From Liolophura sinensis (taxonomy: Eukaryota; Mollusca; Polyplacophora; Chitonida; Chitonidae): a stretch of 64,000 nucleotides of DNA. The position numbers and the translations under genes were made by a program. The number at the start of each line of letters is the position of its first letter. Within the stretch, counting starts at the first letter, position 1. Of this stretch, positions 44,227 through 55,300 are shown piece after piece. Below the pieces are notes generated by a model that saw only the letters and a program-made list of their open reading frames with translations, was not told the origin of the DNA and searched no databases. The DNA lies in assembly GCF_032854445.1 (NCBI RefSeq), contig NC_088307.1:26946547-27010546 (forward strand), read 5' to 3'.

Positions 44227-44365
44227 ATCTTTCTTCTGTTAGAGTAACTGGGGGGGGGGGGGGGGGGCTGGGAGACGGTCTTTCTTCTGTTAGAGTAACT
44301 GGGGGGCTGGGAGACGATCTTTCTTCTGTTAGAGTAACTGGGGGACTGGGAGACGGTCTCGTCTC
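44227..44365. repeat. 39-bp repeat x3 with a long poly-G run
   Basis: TCTTTCTTCTGTTAGAGTAA - CTGGGGGGCTGGGAGACG occurs three times. The first unit contains an uninterrupted run of about 19 G. The G-runs on the plus strand (C-runs on the minus) could form quadruplexes. The proline-rich minus-strand frames over it are artefacts. Confidence 0.9.
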
Positions 44366-44434
44366 CCCTGAAAAACATATATATATAACAAAACACACTC
44401 AAAGCACATGTTTCCCTCTCTGCATTCACTTTGC

Positions 44435-44665
44435 ATCACTGCCACCACTAGTAAATTTTGTAGAGAATTCTTGAACCATACCGAGGTCACGGGGGTTGCG
44501 ATGATCAGGCAGGAAGTGATATCAGAATATACAAAAAAACTCTGTTTTAACCGTTGTTTCTAATAATACTTTATACACGTGGATTCTCTTCATCTAAAGG
44601 ATGCACAACATGATTCTAAGTGATACGGGAACCAATTTTATTAATTAAATGTTTCCACACATGAG
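44435..44665 (+). repeat. Family F, copy 1
   Basis: CACTGCCACCACTAG, AGGCAGGAAGTG-TATCAG, TCTAATAATACT-TAT, GGATGCACAAC and AACCAATTTTATT match 56,490-56,710 in the same order and orientation at roughly 75%. Confidence 0.6.
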
Positions 44666-46450
44666 CATCAGTGGTGATGCTAAGCCTAAACACGCCTATG
44701 TGCGTCACACCGGCTCCAAATGTCAAGCTTGTCCATTGGTAGCATTGATGTGAAAAGTGCATAGAGAGCGGCACGTGCGCTGTAAGGAGCCTGTGAACAC
44801 ATACGTTCATTCATTCTGTGGCGCTTTGACGTCACCATTGGTTTCACTTAAAATGATATGAAAAGTAACGCCGTCACAGGAAGGGGCGAGGGTGGAACAT
44901 CAGGTGTGATGTATCCAACCATATCCTTAACCAGCCAGCCATAATGGTCATGTTCATGTATCCAAATTTGGCGACACTTTCATGATGGGCGACAGCTTCC
45001 ATAGACACAGCTTCAAAGTTTCTCCATCATTTCAAGTGATAGCCAAGAACATGGAATGGGTAAATGTGGAGAAAATATGTATTTTCATACCAGCAAAAGT
45101 TGGATTACGCTGTACGCTGAAATGTGATCCTGTAACATGCTGTTTACCACTCTCTGTAGTTTAGACTTCTTCGTCCTCTTAATATTTGGGTACAGTTGAT
45201 TCCACAATTTCCAAATTGTCTAAATCATTCTCTGTGTATCTAAAGACCATTTTAACATATTTTCTGCTTCTCAAGAACAATTTTGTTGTCCAATTTGTTC
45301 TCTTCTGTTCTTATACGTCATATTGAGGGTGCATTGTGGGTCTGCCTATCCTTTCCCCAACTCTTACCAGTTAGGGAAAGTCTCAGCTAAAGTTATAGGG
45401 TTTGTTCACTTTTGTTTCTTGTCAACAGAGCAGAAGCCTAATGGAAACGAATCGCATCGCCTTAAAATTTCAGTCATGGTCGTTTTGTGATATATGATTT
45501 CCATGTAAACACTGTATTAGCAGTGCTGCCTTACTATCAAATAGGAGGATGTTGTAACTTTTAATAATTAACACCAATCCCGTGGGCATTTTCTGTTATT
45601 TACTGCCATAAGAGGCATATCTGCAGGTTCCAGAGCACTGAAGATTTGTTCACCATGATATTTTGTGTTGTTTTATCCATGTTGTTTTATCCATTAACGA
45701 TAAACCATGAAAAATATGATGTTTTCCGGCATTTTATTACATACATATCTGTTAGGCTAAAGTCTAAAGCAACACAAAGGTTGCTCAGATAATTATAACT
45801 AGTTCCGATGATGGGAATTACATTAAAGCTACTACCACTACCCTATAGAACATCGTATGTATTATTTGATGATTCAAACCGTCCATGTTGTCATTAGGCT
45901 GTACATACAATACAGATGCATATTTGTGTGACAAATGACTGGCTTGTATCCCTGTCTGGAAAAACTGATTACGTATCTCTTGGATTGGAATTTCTCTATT
46001 TGTTTGACTTATAATGATATTGTCAAAGAGTGAAACTTTCTGAGTTCGATTCCCACTTCAAATACCCCTAGAAATGATCGCTTTTAAGGCGTGAGAAGCG
46101 TTAGTTGGTCTGTTACACCTCTCCTCTTGCCTTAAGGCCAGGAAATGCTTTTGCGGTGGTGAAGGTTTGATGATAATAAATAGGAGCTGACATACGCAAA
46201 TGGCACTCGGGTACTGGTGCAACAATCATGAGTAAGTCTGTGTTCATTCCTCATGTATTTCTATGGTGTATTTGTTATTGGCCAATTTGTTGTTTTGGCA
46301 GGGGATTTGTCATCGAACAATATAGATAATAAATAAAATCATTTTAGATACAACAAGAGATAGGTTTCATTTTTTATGTCAAGTGTTTATGTCATGTTCA
46401 CATTGTGCGATTTGTCGGATTCAACCAGTCGGATAAGAACAGAATTAAAG
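44666..46450. other. No gene recognised
   Basis: 1.8 kb without recognisable coding regions, SINEs or satellites. The minus frame 44,616-44,810 and plus frame 44,982-45,164 are short and anonymous. Confidence 0.45.
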
Positions 46451-47026
46451 CTGTTTGTTATATATTTGTAAAATTCAAAAAATCGCGGCATGTCCACCTG
46501 TGAACGCGGCTTGTGCAATGCAGCTTTTTCTATTTGTCTACTTGTGAACACGGCTTATGGCACAAATAATTCCCGGATACATGTACCCGGGAAATAATCT
46601 TTTGATGCTGGGGTAAAAGTGGTGTACCTAACCCGTCTCCTTGTGCCGGAGGACATACCCAAAGCTATAACTGATGGTGAAGGCGGTCGGCTCATAACTA
46701 TTGTTCAGATACGCATCCACAACGCCAAGATCGGTCAGCCGGTAATTACAGAGATCTTGGACTGACCTCCCGCGGTGAAAATGGCTCTGAATGCCCGGTT
46801 CCAGACGAATGCTGTATTGAGTATGTCCGACCCGGTAATTCTGCTGGCTACCGCATTACTGCAATGGTACCTCGCCCACGGGTTGGTAGTGACCCGCGCG
46901 TCTGCTTGTAAAGATAAGCCGTGTTTACAGATAGACAAATACAATAAGCTGCATTCCATAAGGTGGACAGGTGGACAAATAGAAAAAGCCGCGATTTGTT
47001 GAACTTTACGAATATATAACAAACAG
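46451..47026. mobile_element. Element with ~110-bp terminal inverted repeats
   Basis: The left arm 46,451-46,557 begins CTGTTTGTTATATATTTGTA - AAATTCA - AAAAATCGCGGC and ends TGAACACGGCTTA. The right arm 46,915-47,026 is its reverse complement with a few substitutions and an 11-bp difference (TAAGCCGTGTTTACAG ... AATATATAACAAACAG). The ~355-bp interior is more GC-rich than the flanks. A 75-codon frame (46,775-47,002) crosses it and shows no transposase motif. It is best explained as a non-autonomous DNA transposon or fold-back element. I could not identify a target-site duplication; family A sequence abuts the right end. Confidence 0.7.
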
Positions 47027-47450
47027 GCCCATGGTACTAGGGGATGTTTACTTTACTATGTCTGAAGCATATACATGATCAGTCACAAAAAGGCCAGACC
47101 GAAATAAATTGATAAGAAGCCGGATTTTCACCGGTAATACGTATGATCTTTTGCAAACGTCAGCATCTAGGTTTACTCTGCATGGTGTATATTCAGTCAA
47201 AACCGCGCATTGAAAACTGGATTCTTTTGATCGTGATGATGAGTTAAACATGTTAACCTCAGCGAATACATTCTGTGGAAATCCGACAGTTTTTAGTGAT
47301 GTTATGTTCAATTCAAAACAAACGTGACTGGAACGTTAAACTGTCGGACACAGTATTTAAGAAACTCAGTAAAACATTTGATCATTTGCCTACTATCACA
47401 CTGTCGTCACTGTTCCAGTGTCACTCTCTAGCTTGTAATTTTGTGTAAGA
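47027..47450 (+). repeat. Family A fragments
   Basis: CCATGGTACTAGGGGATGTT, AAATAAATTGATAAGAAGCC and TTTTCACCGG follow the inverted-repeat element. A second core piece, ACTATCACACTGTCGTCACT, occurs at 47,391-47,410. Confidence 0.6.
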
Positions 47451-48099
47451 GTCAACACCAAGAGCAAGTATAATTTTGTGGATTATGTGTTCTTGTTTAC
47501 GAATATATAAACAATGAACATCAGTGCGCGTGTTTCATTGAAGCCCTATGGAAAGTCACAACGTTTATTTAGGTCAACGTTATTTCTTTGATTCATACTT
47601 TTACTAGTATCCTCAATGGTCTAAAGGGATATTGTGAAAACTGTCAACACTGAAGAATCATGGTGATCCCCTCTCTGTGGTTATCTGAAACTGTACATGA
47701 TTGTATAAGTGATCTCAGCTATGTACTTCTTTGCGTCCAGTATTGTCCTGTCTAACGTTGTAAAGCCTCAGAGTAAAGAATTTTTGCCCAGTTGAATTAT
47801 CGCCCTTTCTCTGTATTAAACATTCCACTGACATGTGACTCTCTCCCAGTTGTTGCTGCACTTTGCAATGGCTTTGTTCAAGAGCTCGTGTTTTAATACG
47901 ATAGTGAACAATGAACAAGCGCAAACCGTCCATCTTCATTCTATAGGGTGTGTTTCCTCCAGTCAGACATGAAATTGCATGTTCTTATTCTCTGTATAAG
48001 AAAATCACCACTATAATATAAGGCAAAAGATAAATAAATACATGTCTACAAGCAGTGATGTATTCAAAATTCAGAAACTGGTGATACATTGCAAGTAGA
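47451..48099. other. No gene recognised
   Basis: Nothing identifiable. The minus frame 47,715-47,939 has no known domain. Confidence 0.45.
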
Positions 48100-48740
48100 A
48101 ATAATGAATACTACTCTCTTACTACTTCGTCTTTCTTTACGCTCTCTCCAAATACTCTCTTCGCTGTCACCTGTACACTGTTCCGAATGTCACTCGTCCC
48201 AGTTGAGGGAGTCGCTTGGTATGGCTGCTCGGTTTGGTTTGTTCTCAAGAATCCATTGTAGTGCCATTGTAATTGCAACTCATTCACTAGTAAAGATAGA
48301 GAGGTGGTTGGGTAGTGCATAGTTTTTAACTATGTTTAGGTGTGGTATTGCAAATGATGATCCAGTGTGACCCTACACATTTTTGGATCTGTCAGTATAT
48401 ATATTTTAGATGACCATTGTAGTGTTTGTGGAAGTGTTCTAAGGCTTGAGCTCTTATATATAATGGGTTTTCCAGTTTTGAAATTTGATCCTGGAGTGCA
48501 GTGTCTATTTGGGGAGTTTGCAATAACCACGGAGGTTGTTATTGATATGCGTTTTCTTGTTGCTTTGGCAAGGCAATGTCATATTTCCAAAGTAGTCTGT
48601 TGATTTCATATCCTATTGGGGCTGAGTGTTTTGTCCATATATTAGGTAGATCAAGGGCCTTTTTGTGCACACTGGAGATTACCGTCCAAACAGGGTATTT
48701 ATAGTTACATATAGTCACGTGACCTATGGACGACAACACC
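48100..48740 (-). pseudogene. RNase H-containing 3' fragment of another I-type LINE
   Basis: Minus-strand frames together resemble the end of a LINE ORF2 that is different from the three main copies. They show a linker (HKKALDLPNIWTKHSAPIGY, IDTALQDQ-like), a degenerate RNase H start (IYILTDPKM), and a FTSELVAITMALQWIL helix with the expected Glu. AAIPSDSLN follows as the Asp-bearing motif. Stops and frameshifts separate these pieces. The 48,674-48,740 end overlaps sequence that also matches the Gypsy LTR, so the boundary is uncertain. Confidence 0.55.
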
Positions 48741-48866
48741 GCTATCTACTGTCATATAATAATAACACTTCAAAGGGGAATAAGTGTTAACAGTAAAGCG
48801 ACAAGATAACATTTGTACATGAGACAATATATGAATGCAAAGATACATCCAAAACAACGTTTAACA
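48674..48866 (-). repeat. 3' LTR fragment of the conventional Gypsy element
   Basis: Matches 54,190-54,380 from GAGATTACCGTC to the terminal AACA. The outer ~320 bp of the LTR are missing and replaced by LINE-like sequence. Confidence 0.75.
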
Positions 48867-48999
48867 CTAGCTACCAAAGACAAAGGTATGTTAGAAATTT
48901 TAATGATAGGAAATAAAGCCGCTAACACATAAGAGAGAAGCGGTCATCAGTTTCCAATGATGCCGGGCACACAGTGGATCTTCCAGGCATGAATTCCAT

Positions 49000-50031
49000 A
49001 TCAAAGTTCAAATTCGTAGTCCATGAATGAGTTCCAGGTCAAATAATTCTGAAAACACATGTTCAGGAGTTCCAAAGATTTCAGGGCACAAAGGACATTT
49101 AGGGATGGATGTAAATTTGCGCTCTATCGCCTTGATCTGTGCCATCTCAAGGTCTGAAGCAGTTTATCACGAGAGTCTATGGTCCAACAGCGGTCTGACT
49201 GAGGTACACGCCACAGAGACAGTAATCGCCCAAGCGCCGTGGAGTCTTGCTTGATCACCCTGACCTTGTTGAAGTCGCCGCTTTCAATAATTCTAGCGCC
49301 GGTGAGTCTGGCCTCAGTTGTGTCTAACTGATCAGAGTGTTCATATACAATTTCGGTAGAGGGGCTTGACTGCTGCCATCATCCCCACCTCGTGTTATTT
49401 ATGGCTTTAACCTGTCAACTTGGACAAATTTTTCTTGCTGCCCAGACGGATTCTGAACGTGACGTCACTGTAGCGGTTAATTATCTAGTATGGTCGAGAC
49501 AACCATTTTGTGTAACTTTGGCGACCTTCCTTTCTTTTGATGTGATGTATACAGTCAAACACTGTCCCCGGCATAGTAACTCTGCCAGTACAAAATAGTG
49601 TCATATCGTTGTTTCTGGCGACGCAACCCGAATTCCAGAGTGGATCGTGCCAGCTCATGCACGATATTCATTTCACGTTGAATGTCTTCGGCAAAATCAT
49701 CTTGGCTAAACCTTGTATTGTTTGCTGGTAATCCCGCCACAATTTCTGATGGCATTATGAGTTCCCTGCCAAACCGATTTGAAGAATATTTTGTAGATTC
49801 ATGCTCCGTAGCACGATACGCCATGCATACCAAGGGTAAATACTTATCCCAGTCAGTTTGTTTTACGTCCACGTAAGCGCTGAGCATAAATTTCAAAGTC
49901 CGATTCATCCTTTCGACCATCCCGTCGGACTGTGGATGGCACGGCGTAATGCGTGTTTTAGGGATGCCCAGTATATCACATACGACCGTCATAAGGCATG
50001 ATTCGAAACCATTTCCTGCACAACAGATCAT
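49000..50031 (-). pseudogene. Gypsy integrase (C-terminal half)
   Basis: The open stretch 50,031-49,555 reads FESCLMTVVCDILGIPKTRI, then TPCHPQSDGMVERMNRTLKF with the catalytic Glu in the GMVER context, then LPLVCMAYRATEHESTKYSS. This is the end of the DDE integrase core. The upstream catalytic Asp residues fall in a decayed region. The C-terminal subdomain continues with stops toward 49,000. Integrase inserts the cDNA; this copy is inactive. Confidence 0.88.
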
Positions 50032-51330
50032 CCTTTATGACTAACTATTCCCAGAATCCCCAGTATGTCTTAATTTCTGCCACTGCCATAGAAACGACAT
50101 CCCATGCAGGCCGGGTGCCGGGTATAAACCAGGCCCTTATTTTCGAAATGTCCGGATCTGTCTCCTGATCCCTTTTCAGCCAATCTCGCGAGACGCCGCG
50201 CTTATGGAAAGCTCAAGACCAAGCGATTTTCTCCTTCCACACTGATCACACGGTAATCATGACAGGGCATTTGCATGGGCCCGTCCCGGTCGATGTTGAA
50301 TGTCAAAATCATACTCTGATAGTATCTCAATCCATCTAGCAAGTTGACCTTCTGGTTGTTTAAAGTGAATTAGCCAGCGCAGAGTACTGTGATCGGTGCG
50401 TGAAACAAATCTTTGTCCTTACAAGTATATACCCTTTATGTACCTGACTGAGTACACTTCCTATAACCTTTCCACAGGCATATGTATCGAGAATAAAGGT
50501 TTCGTCAAATTTTGGATGTACCAGAACTGGTGCTGATATCAGAGCGTGTTTAAGACGATCAAAGGCATCCTGACATTCAGATGTCCAAAGGAAATGCCGG
50601 TCCTTTGCCGTCAGTCGGATAGGTGGTGCTGCAATTTTAGAGAATGACTGCACAAAGCGGCGAGCCCCAGGAAATCTTTTACTCCTGTGGGTGTTTGCCA
50701 GTCGCTAATAGCGGCTATCTTGTCGGGGATTGACTTGATACCGTCTTTGGACACACATGGTTACTTCTGAAGCAAACAGTTTGCGTGCTTTCAGCCGCAG
50801 ACCTACCTTACGTAACCTCTGCAAAACACTTTCCAGCCTTCATAGATGCTCATTAAATGTTTTGCAAAAGAAAATTATGTCATCCACATAGATGAGACAA
50901 ATGTCCCATCTCAGTCCCGAGCAAACGGTTTTCATCAGCCTTTCAAACTTACTCGGGGCGTTGCACATTCCAAAACGCATGACACGGAACTGAAACAACC
51001 CTCTATGAGCTGTGAACTGGTATATCTTCCGGTTCCATTTCAACCTGCCGGTATCCAGACATTGCGTCCATTGTGGAGAATTCTGGTGACGCTGTTTAGA
51101 TGGCGGTAATCCACACAAAAGCGTAAGGCACCGTACCTCTTCCTGACAAGAACAACATGCGATGCCTAAGGTCTGCTAAATGGCTCAATGACCCCTCTTT
51201 CCAACATGTTGTCAATCTGCTTGCTGGCCTCGGCCTTGGTGCGCGGCGCCACTCGTTTCGGCTCTTGCTTTTGAGGCCTGCTGTCTCCAGTATTGATGGT
51301 ATGCCTGACCGCATCAGTACGACCTAAACT
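50032..51330 (-). pseudogene. Gypsy reverse transcriptase and RNase H, broken
   Basis: RT (51,330-50,840) is in two frames. The finger/palm start has VLVRKRYGALRFCVDYR, and the palm has FQFRVMRFGMCNAPSKFERL and the catalytic IYVDDIIFFCKTFNEHL (YVDD near 50,880). The connection and RNase H (50,653-50,360) keep FSKIAAPPIRLTAKDRHFLW, ECQDAFDRLKHALISAPVL and a degenerate FILDTYACGKVIGSVLSQ, where Asp-Ala-Ser would be expected. The remaining RNase H toward 50,032 is recognisable in pieces only. Confidence 0.85.
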
Positions 51331-51689
51331 GGAGCTACATTATGCAAACAAGTAACTATAGTTCCTCAGTAGATCATATAGTTCAATAGTTCTTTCCAGT
51401 GTTGTGGCGGTGAGGCAGTCGTCGTCGAGGCGGGGCAACTCGACTCAGGAACGACAGTCCTAATGGGCCGTAAGTAGGCAATTGTTGTCATCTTGTAAAC
51501 CATTTGTGAATCGTCCCCGAGATTCATTAGTCGCACTGGTACTCTACCGCCATCACCAGCTATCGCCAGTGCTCGTGCCTCCATTACCGCCCTCTTGGTG
51601 GCTACACGAAGCCCTGTGTCATTCCATCAGTCCCGCCTAGCACGCTACCCATGATAATCTTCTCCTTCCTTGGAGGGATAACAGTATTA

Positions 51690-52080
51690 TTCTCCAGTCA
51701 AATACGACGGCATGCATAAGAGGCTTCGTCTCTCATTCTTATCCAAACATCCCCAAACTTCATGGCATTGCTGCGCATGCCCAGAAGGCAACCATGCTCT
51801 TCCATGAAACCAAGCCCCATAAGTCCGTTTCCTGTTATTTTGGCTACAACCTTCATGTCTGACAGGTCGTCCTCCGATTGTAAACGAAAAGCATGTAAAA
51901 CCCCTTAGTCGCCAAGGTATTGCCACTGGCCTACGGTAAGCGGTTTAGCCACCGAGGCCAGCTCAGGTTTTCCTGCCTCCAGAATTTTGTCGTACAATTT
52001 CTTTGAGATGATAGCGATCACCGGGCCCGTTTCCAGGACCAAATTTGTCAGCTCACTGTTGACGCAAACCGGAACACACA
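51690..52080 (-). pseudogene. Gypsy protease (retropepsin-like), decayed
   Basis: Around 52,055-52,000 the minus strand encodes LTNLVLETGPVIAIISKKLY, where the aspartic protease signature would be DTG; here the Asp is Glu (LETG). Downstream NGLMGLGFMEEHGCLLGM is the second conserved strand with its hydrophobic-Gly motif. An internal stop near 51,907 interrupts the frame. Retropepsins mature the gag-pol polyprotein; this one cannot be active. Confidence 0.65.
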
Positions 52081-52087
52081 GACCGCT

Positions 52088-52430
52088 TTGAACTGTCGCG
52101 TGTCCGCTTCGGGACCGGTAGATCCAGGATCAATCCTTGATCGAGTCACACCTAAGACTTTAAAAGAGGAAGTTGTAATTTCCTCGCTTGGCGTTCAGCA
52201 TGAAGGGGATAGTGCAACGACTGGTTGACCCGTATTAGTATAATGGTTCGGGTGGGGCGGCTTACTTGCCTTCGGTAAGTCGTCTCAGTGAAGCAGCACT
52301 AAATAAAAGAGCGGTGGAAATCCGTCCTGCTACAAGGAGGCACATTACACGTATATGCACCCTAAGGATTCCTTCGTCGTCATATGACTGAAAAATTGTT
52401 GAGTACCCAAGCACTCACTCACTCACCCAA
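52088..52430 (+). mobile_element. SINE-A copy inside the Gypsy element
   Basis: It begins GTCCGCTTCGGGACCGGTAG and includes GATCAATCC, CTTGGCGTTCAGCATGAAGG, GCGGCTTACTTGCC, GTCTCAGTGAAGCAGCAC and GGAGGCACATTACA. It ends GCACTCACTCACTCA. The pol III A box is missing, as in the 58,800 copy, so both may belong to a head-truncated subfamily. It separates gag from protease and is in opposite orientation to the host element. Confidence 0.85.
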
Positions 52431-52439
52431 AACGCCACC

Positions 52440-53850
52440 CCCAACTTTCATTTCTTGAAGTTTTTGTTGTGTGCTTCCTGATTCAATTTACAATCTTCAG
52501 GTCTTTGCAGACGTTTTTTGCGTTTTCGGACAATTCCGTCTCACGGGGCCAGCTTCGCCACATTTATTGCATTCAAATGTTCCTCTGGTCCTATTGATCT
52601 TTTTCGCGCTTATCGCCAAAAGCTTTTCCATCACCTCAAAAAGCTTCTCCCAGAAGTCTTAATTCATCGTTTCGTCACGCACTTCCTCGGCTTCTGTCAC
52701 ATTTTACTCGGCCTTCCACTCCTACGATCTTCTGCAGTGCGGCAAACGCCTAACTCGACAGCCAGTTGAATGGTTTGATCCATAACTCTTGGACGTGTTC
52801 TTTTCAACCAGAAACGCATCTCAAGGTCATTCAAAGCTTGTATAAATTGATCTTTGGCCAGGATGTGAAGAACCTCGCTTGGTGAATTGGGGTATCCCAG
52901 AGATACTAACCGGCCTGTGGAATGCCTTAGCTCTATCAGTGTCTCATCTGGACGCCGTCGTCGTCCCTGCAGCTTAGATTTGTATGTTTATTTTATTTAT
53001 TTGATTGGTGTTTTACGCCGTACTCAAGAATATTTCACTTATACGACGGCGGCCAGCATTATGGTGGGTGGAAACCGGCAGAGCCCGGGGGAAAACGCAC
53101 GACCATCCGCAGGTTGCTGGCAGACTTTCTCACGTACGGCCGGAAAAGAAACCAGCATGAGCTGGACTTGAACTCACAGCGACAGCATTGGTGAGTGACT
53201 GCTGGGCCATCAAGCAGATTTGTATAATTCCTCCAATCTCTGGCGCAACGCGGTCACTAACTCCTTGTAACTTGCTCTCGCGCCACTTGCAGCATGAACA
53301 AGCACTTGCTGAGCCACCCCTCTCAAACTTACAGCTAGATGGTATCCTTGCTGTGCCTTTGTCCAGCCGTGAAGTCAGATAACCGACCCATGGAGTCATG
53401 CCACCATACGTCGACGGGTTAACCAAGGGCGCTCTAACCTGGAAGGATTTCTGGGGGAATCATTTGGGTCTATCTGTCTCACAGAATCGCTCGTCCGCTC
53501 CTGTCTTTGATTTGGCGCCAAAGAGGGCAGTGCGCCACCTCTGTTCATCGTCAGATTTAAACGTCCCTCTTTCAACAGTGACAACTCTCTTTCTGCTGCT
53601 TCGATTTACTCCGGCAAAATCTTTGGCGTCGCCCGATATGCACTCTCCAGTTGGGCAATACGCACTTCGGTCGACGGAGTTGGGTGAATCCCCTCCGGGC
53701 TTGGACCTGTACATGTACGCCTTCCCATCCCGGAATCTTTCATTCTTAGCCTGCGTTCTGTAACGTTCTTCTCCGCTAGTCGTCTATCCTCCTCGTGTGA
53801 GTAAATGGCTCGCTCCGCCAATACGTCCTGTTGGCATTTTCGTTGCCTAA
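52440..53850 (-). pseudogene. Gypsy gag with zinc knuckle, interrupted by a SINE
   Basis: Minus-strand pieces: an N-terminal arginine/glutamate-rich stretch (53,850-53,600), then VGYLTSRLDKGTARIPSSCK (53,385-53,325) and RESKLQGVSDRVAPEIGGII up to the SINE-B at 53,215. Beyond it LQGRRRRPDETLIELRHSTG and LVSLGYPNSPSEVLHILAKD (52,970-52,850) continue the capsid, followed by FIQALNDLEMRFWLKRTRPR. The knuckle near 52,585 reads FECNKCGEAGP, with the expected His replaced by Pro. Gag forms the particle and binds RNA. Confidence 0.75.
52986..53215 (-). mobile_element. SINE-B copy inserted in the Gypsy gag
   Basis: tRNA-derived SINE on the minus strand: a GATGGCCCAGCAG head, a B box GAGTTCAAGTCC, body ACGTGAGAAAGTCTGCCAGC and CAACCTGCGGATGGTCGTG, then the 3' module AAGTGAAATATTCTTGAGTA - CGGCGTAAAACACCAATCA and an A/T-rich AAATAAAT tail. 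A perfect 10-bp target-site duplication AGATTTGTAT lies at 52,976-52,985 and 53,216-53,225. Confidence 0.93.
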
Positions 53851-53869
53851 TCCCACTGCTGCCACCAAA

Positions 53870-54380
53870 TGTGTTACGGGCTGTTTTGAACACAATAATC
53901 TTCCAGAGATACGGCGTTGTGAGACCGTGGCTTGGCTCACGGCTCGAAACAAACGCCAGGCACACGCCAAGAAGACACAAACACATTTATAGGTGAACAG
54001 GTTTGCCGATTTGGCTTGGACAGGTCCGCGTCTGCAAGGGCGTACGACAGTCAATGAGTTGCTACTAATTCAACACTATGTAGGTGTATAAACACCAACG
54101 ACCTAAATCCAGTGGGAGATTCCAGACCTTATTCAGGTCTTCTAACCCGTGCCAGTTAGGTGTTAATTCGTCGCGAATCTACAACAGACCAGAGATTACC
54201 GTCAGAACAGGCTATTTATAGTTACACAGTCAGGTAACCTATGAACTACAGCACCGCCATACATTGTTATATTATAACAATAAGTTTAAGGGGAATAAGT
54301 GTTAACGGTGAAGAGACAAGATAACATTTATACATGAAACAATATTTGCATGTAAAGATAAACGGTTTGTAATAATAACA
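53870..54380 (-). repeat. 5' LTR of the conventional Gypsy element
   Basis: On the element strand it runs TGTTATTATTACAAACC ... CCCGTAACACA, with TG...CA ends, about 510 bp. Directly inside it lies the PBS-like TGGTGGCAGCAGTGGGA. The open frames here on both strands (53,606-54,054; 53,805-53,996) cross the LTR/gag boundary and are not separate genes. Confidence 0.8.
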
Positions 54381-54515
54381 CCAGATAAAAGAGCGATGGA
54401 AATCCGTCCTGTAACAAGTATGCACATTACACGTACATGTACTCTATAAGCCGTCGCCGTCATATGTGTGAAAAATAGTTAAATACCACGTTAACTCCTA
54501 AGCACTCACTCACTC
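54381..54515 (+). mobile_element. SINE-A 3' fragment abutting the LTR
   Basis: Starts mid-element at CCAGATAAAAGAGCGATGGA and ends with GCACTCACTCACTC. It begins exactly where the LTR stops, which suggests that the LTR element inserted into this SINE and that the other half was lost with the left end. Confidence 0.8.
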
Positions 54516-55300
54516 GTGAAGCAATTGTTTCTTTTCCACGACATGGCGTCCGGGTGTAAATAAGAAAAAAATGTAAAAACAAAAGCGATATCAATAAAAT
54601 ATGCGAAGTAACACTTTTATCACTGAAGGAAATTGCTATAGTTCGCCTTCACATAACTCAGAAAAGCAAATCTAACTAGTAAACAAACTCAAAATTTGGT
54701 GAAATGAACAGCATGAACTGATATTATTCGGGGAGGTAAACTTACCGACCGAAGTGTTTGGAGACAAACGCGATGTTGTTTAAAATGTCATCTCTATTTA
54801 ATATGTATATTTGTACACGACAGGCAATTATAAGCGGGGTAGAATTAAATAAGGAGAAGCTAAACTATCGCCTTTTGAGAAGATACTGACGAACCTTCCT
54901 GCATCTGACGTATTGCTACTAACGCCGTTAAGACCGAAAGCAAGTGGTCTTCGGGAAACATAAAACTTACAAGAAGCTGGATTTCACCGGTTACGCTGCT
55001 CTGGTTTTCCTATTTATGCTGTAGTATTTTCAATTGTTATATAAATATATCTTTATAACGACTGACAGGAACCTGTCAGATTTCCCTGGTCGCAAAGGGT
55101 TATGTAAAACAACTATCATTAGATCCTGTGATATTTCACCGAGTTTTCGACACTTCGATCAGGTGTAAATTCACGATTAAACTAAGTATAGTTTTTTAGC
55201 CTTTAGCCTTTGTACGGGGAAAAAGACGGTGCAACCTGTAATCCACTGTAAATATGGTCGAACAGTGTTTCAGTGTTGATGTACCACGTAATCCAAAGTG
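54516..55300. repeat. No gene; one family A core piece (54,965-55,025)
   Basis: TACAAGAAGCTGGATTTCAC - CGGTTACG and GCTCTGGTTTTCC belong to family A. The region lies downstream of the SPRY exon in its transcription direction. I see no canonical AATAAA (TTTATT on plus) close to the stop. Confidence 0.5.

Larger units (their letters stand above)
48674..54380 (-). mobile_element. Ty3/Gypsy LTR retrotransposon, conventional order, degenerate
   Basis: On the minus strand the order is 5' LTR (53,870-54,380), a PBS-like TGGTGGCAGCAGTGGGA two bases inside it, gag with a zinc knuckle, protease, RT, RNase H, integrase and a partial 3' LTR (48,674-48,866). LTR homology is clear (GAGATTACCGTC, TATTTATAGTTACA, GGGGAATAAGTGTTAAC, ACAAGATAACATTT). 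The body has many stops and frameshifts and carries two nested SINEs (52,088-52,430 and 52,986-53,215). The right LTR abuts the 3' part of a SINE-A, as if the element had landed in one. Confidence 0.85.

Noticed and set aside
53460-54054. Several overlapping open frames on both strands (up to 126 codons)
   Set aside because: They cover the LTR/gag junction of the minus-strand Gypsy element; only the gag-sense frame has a family context.
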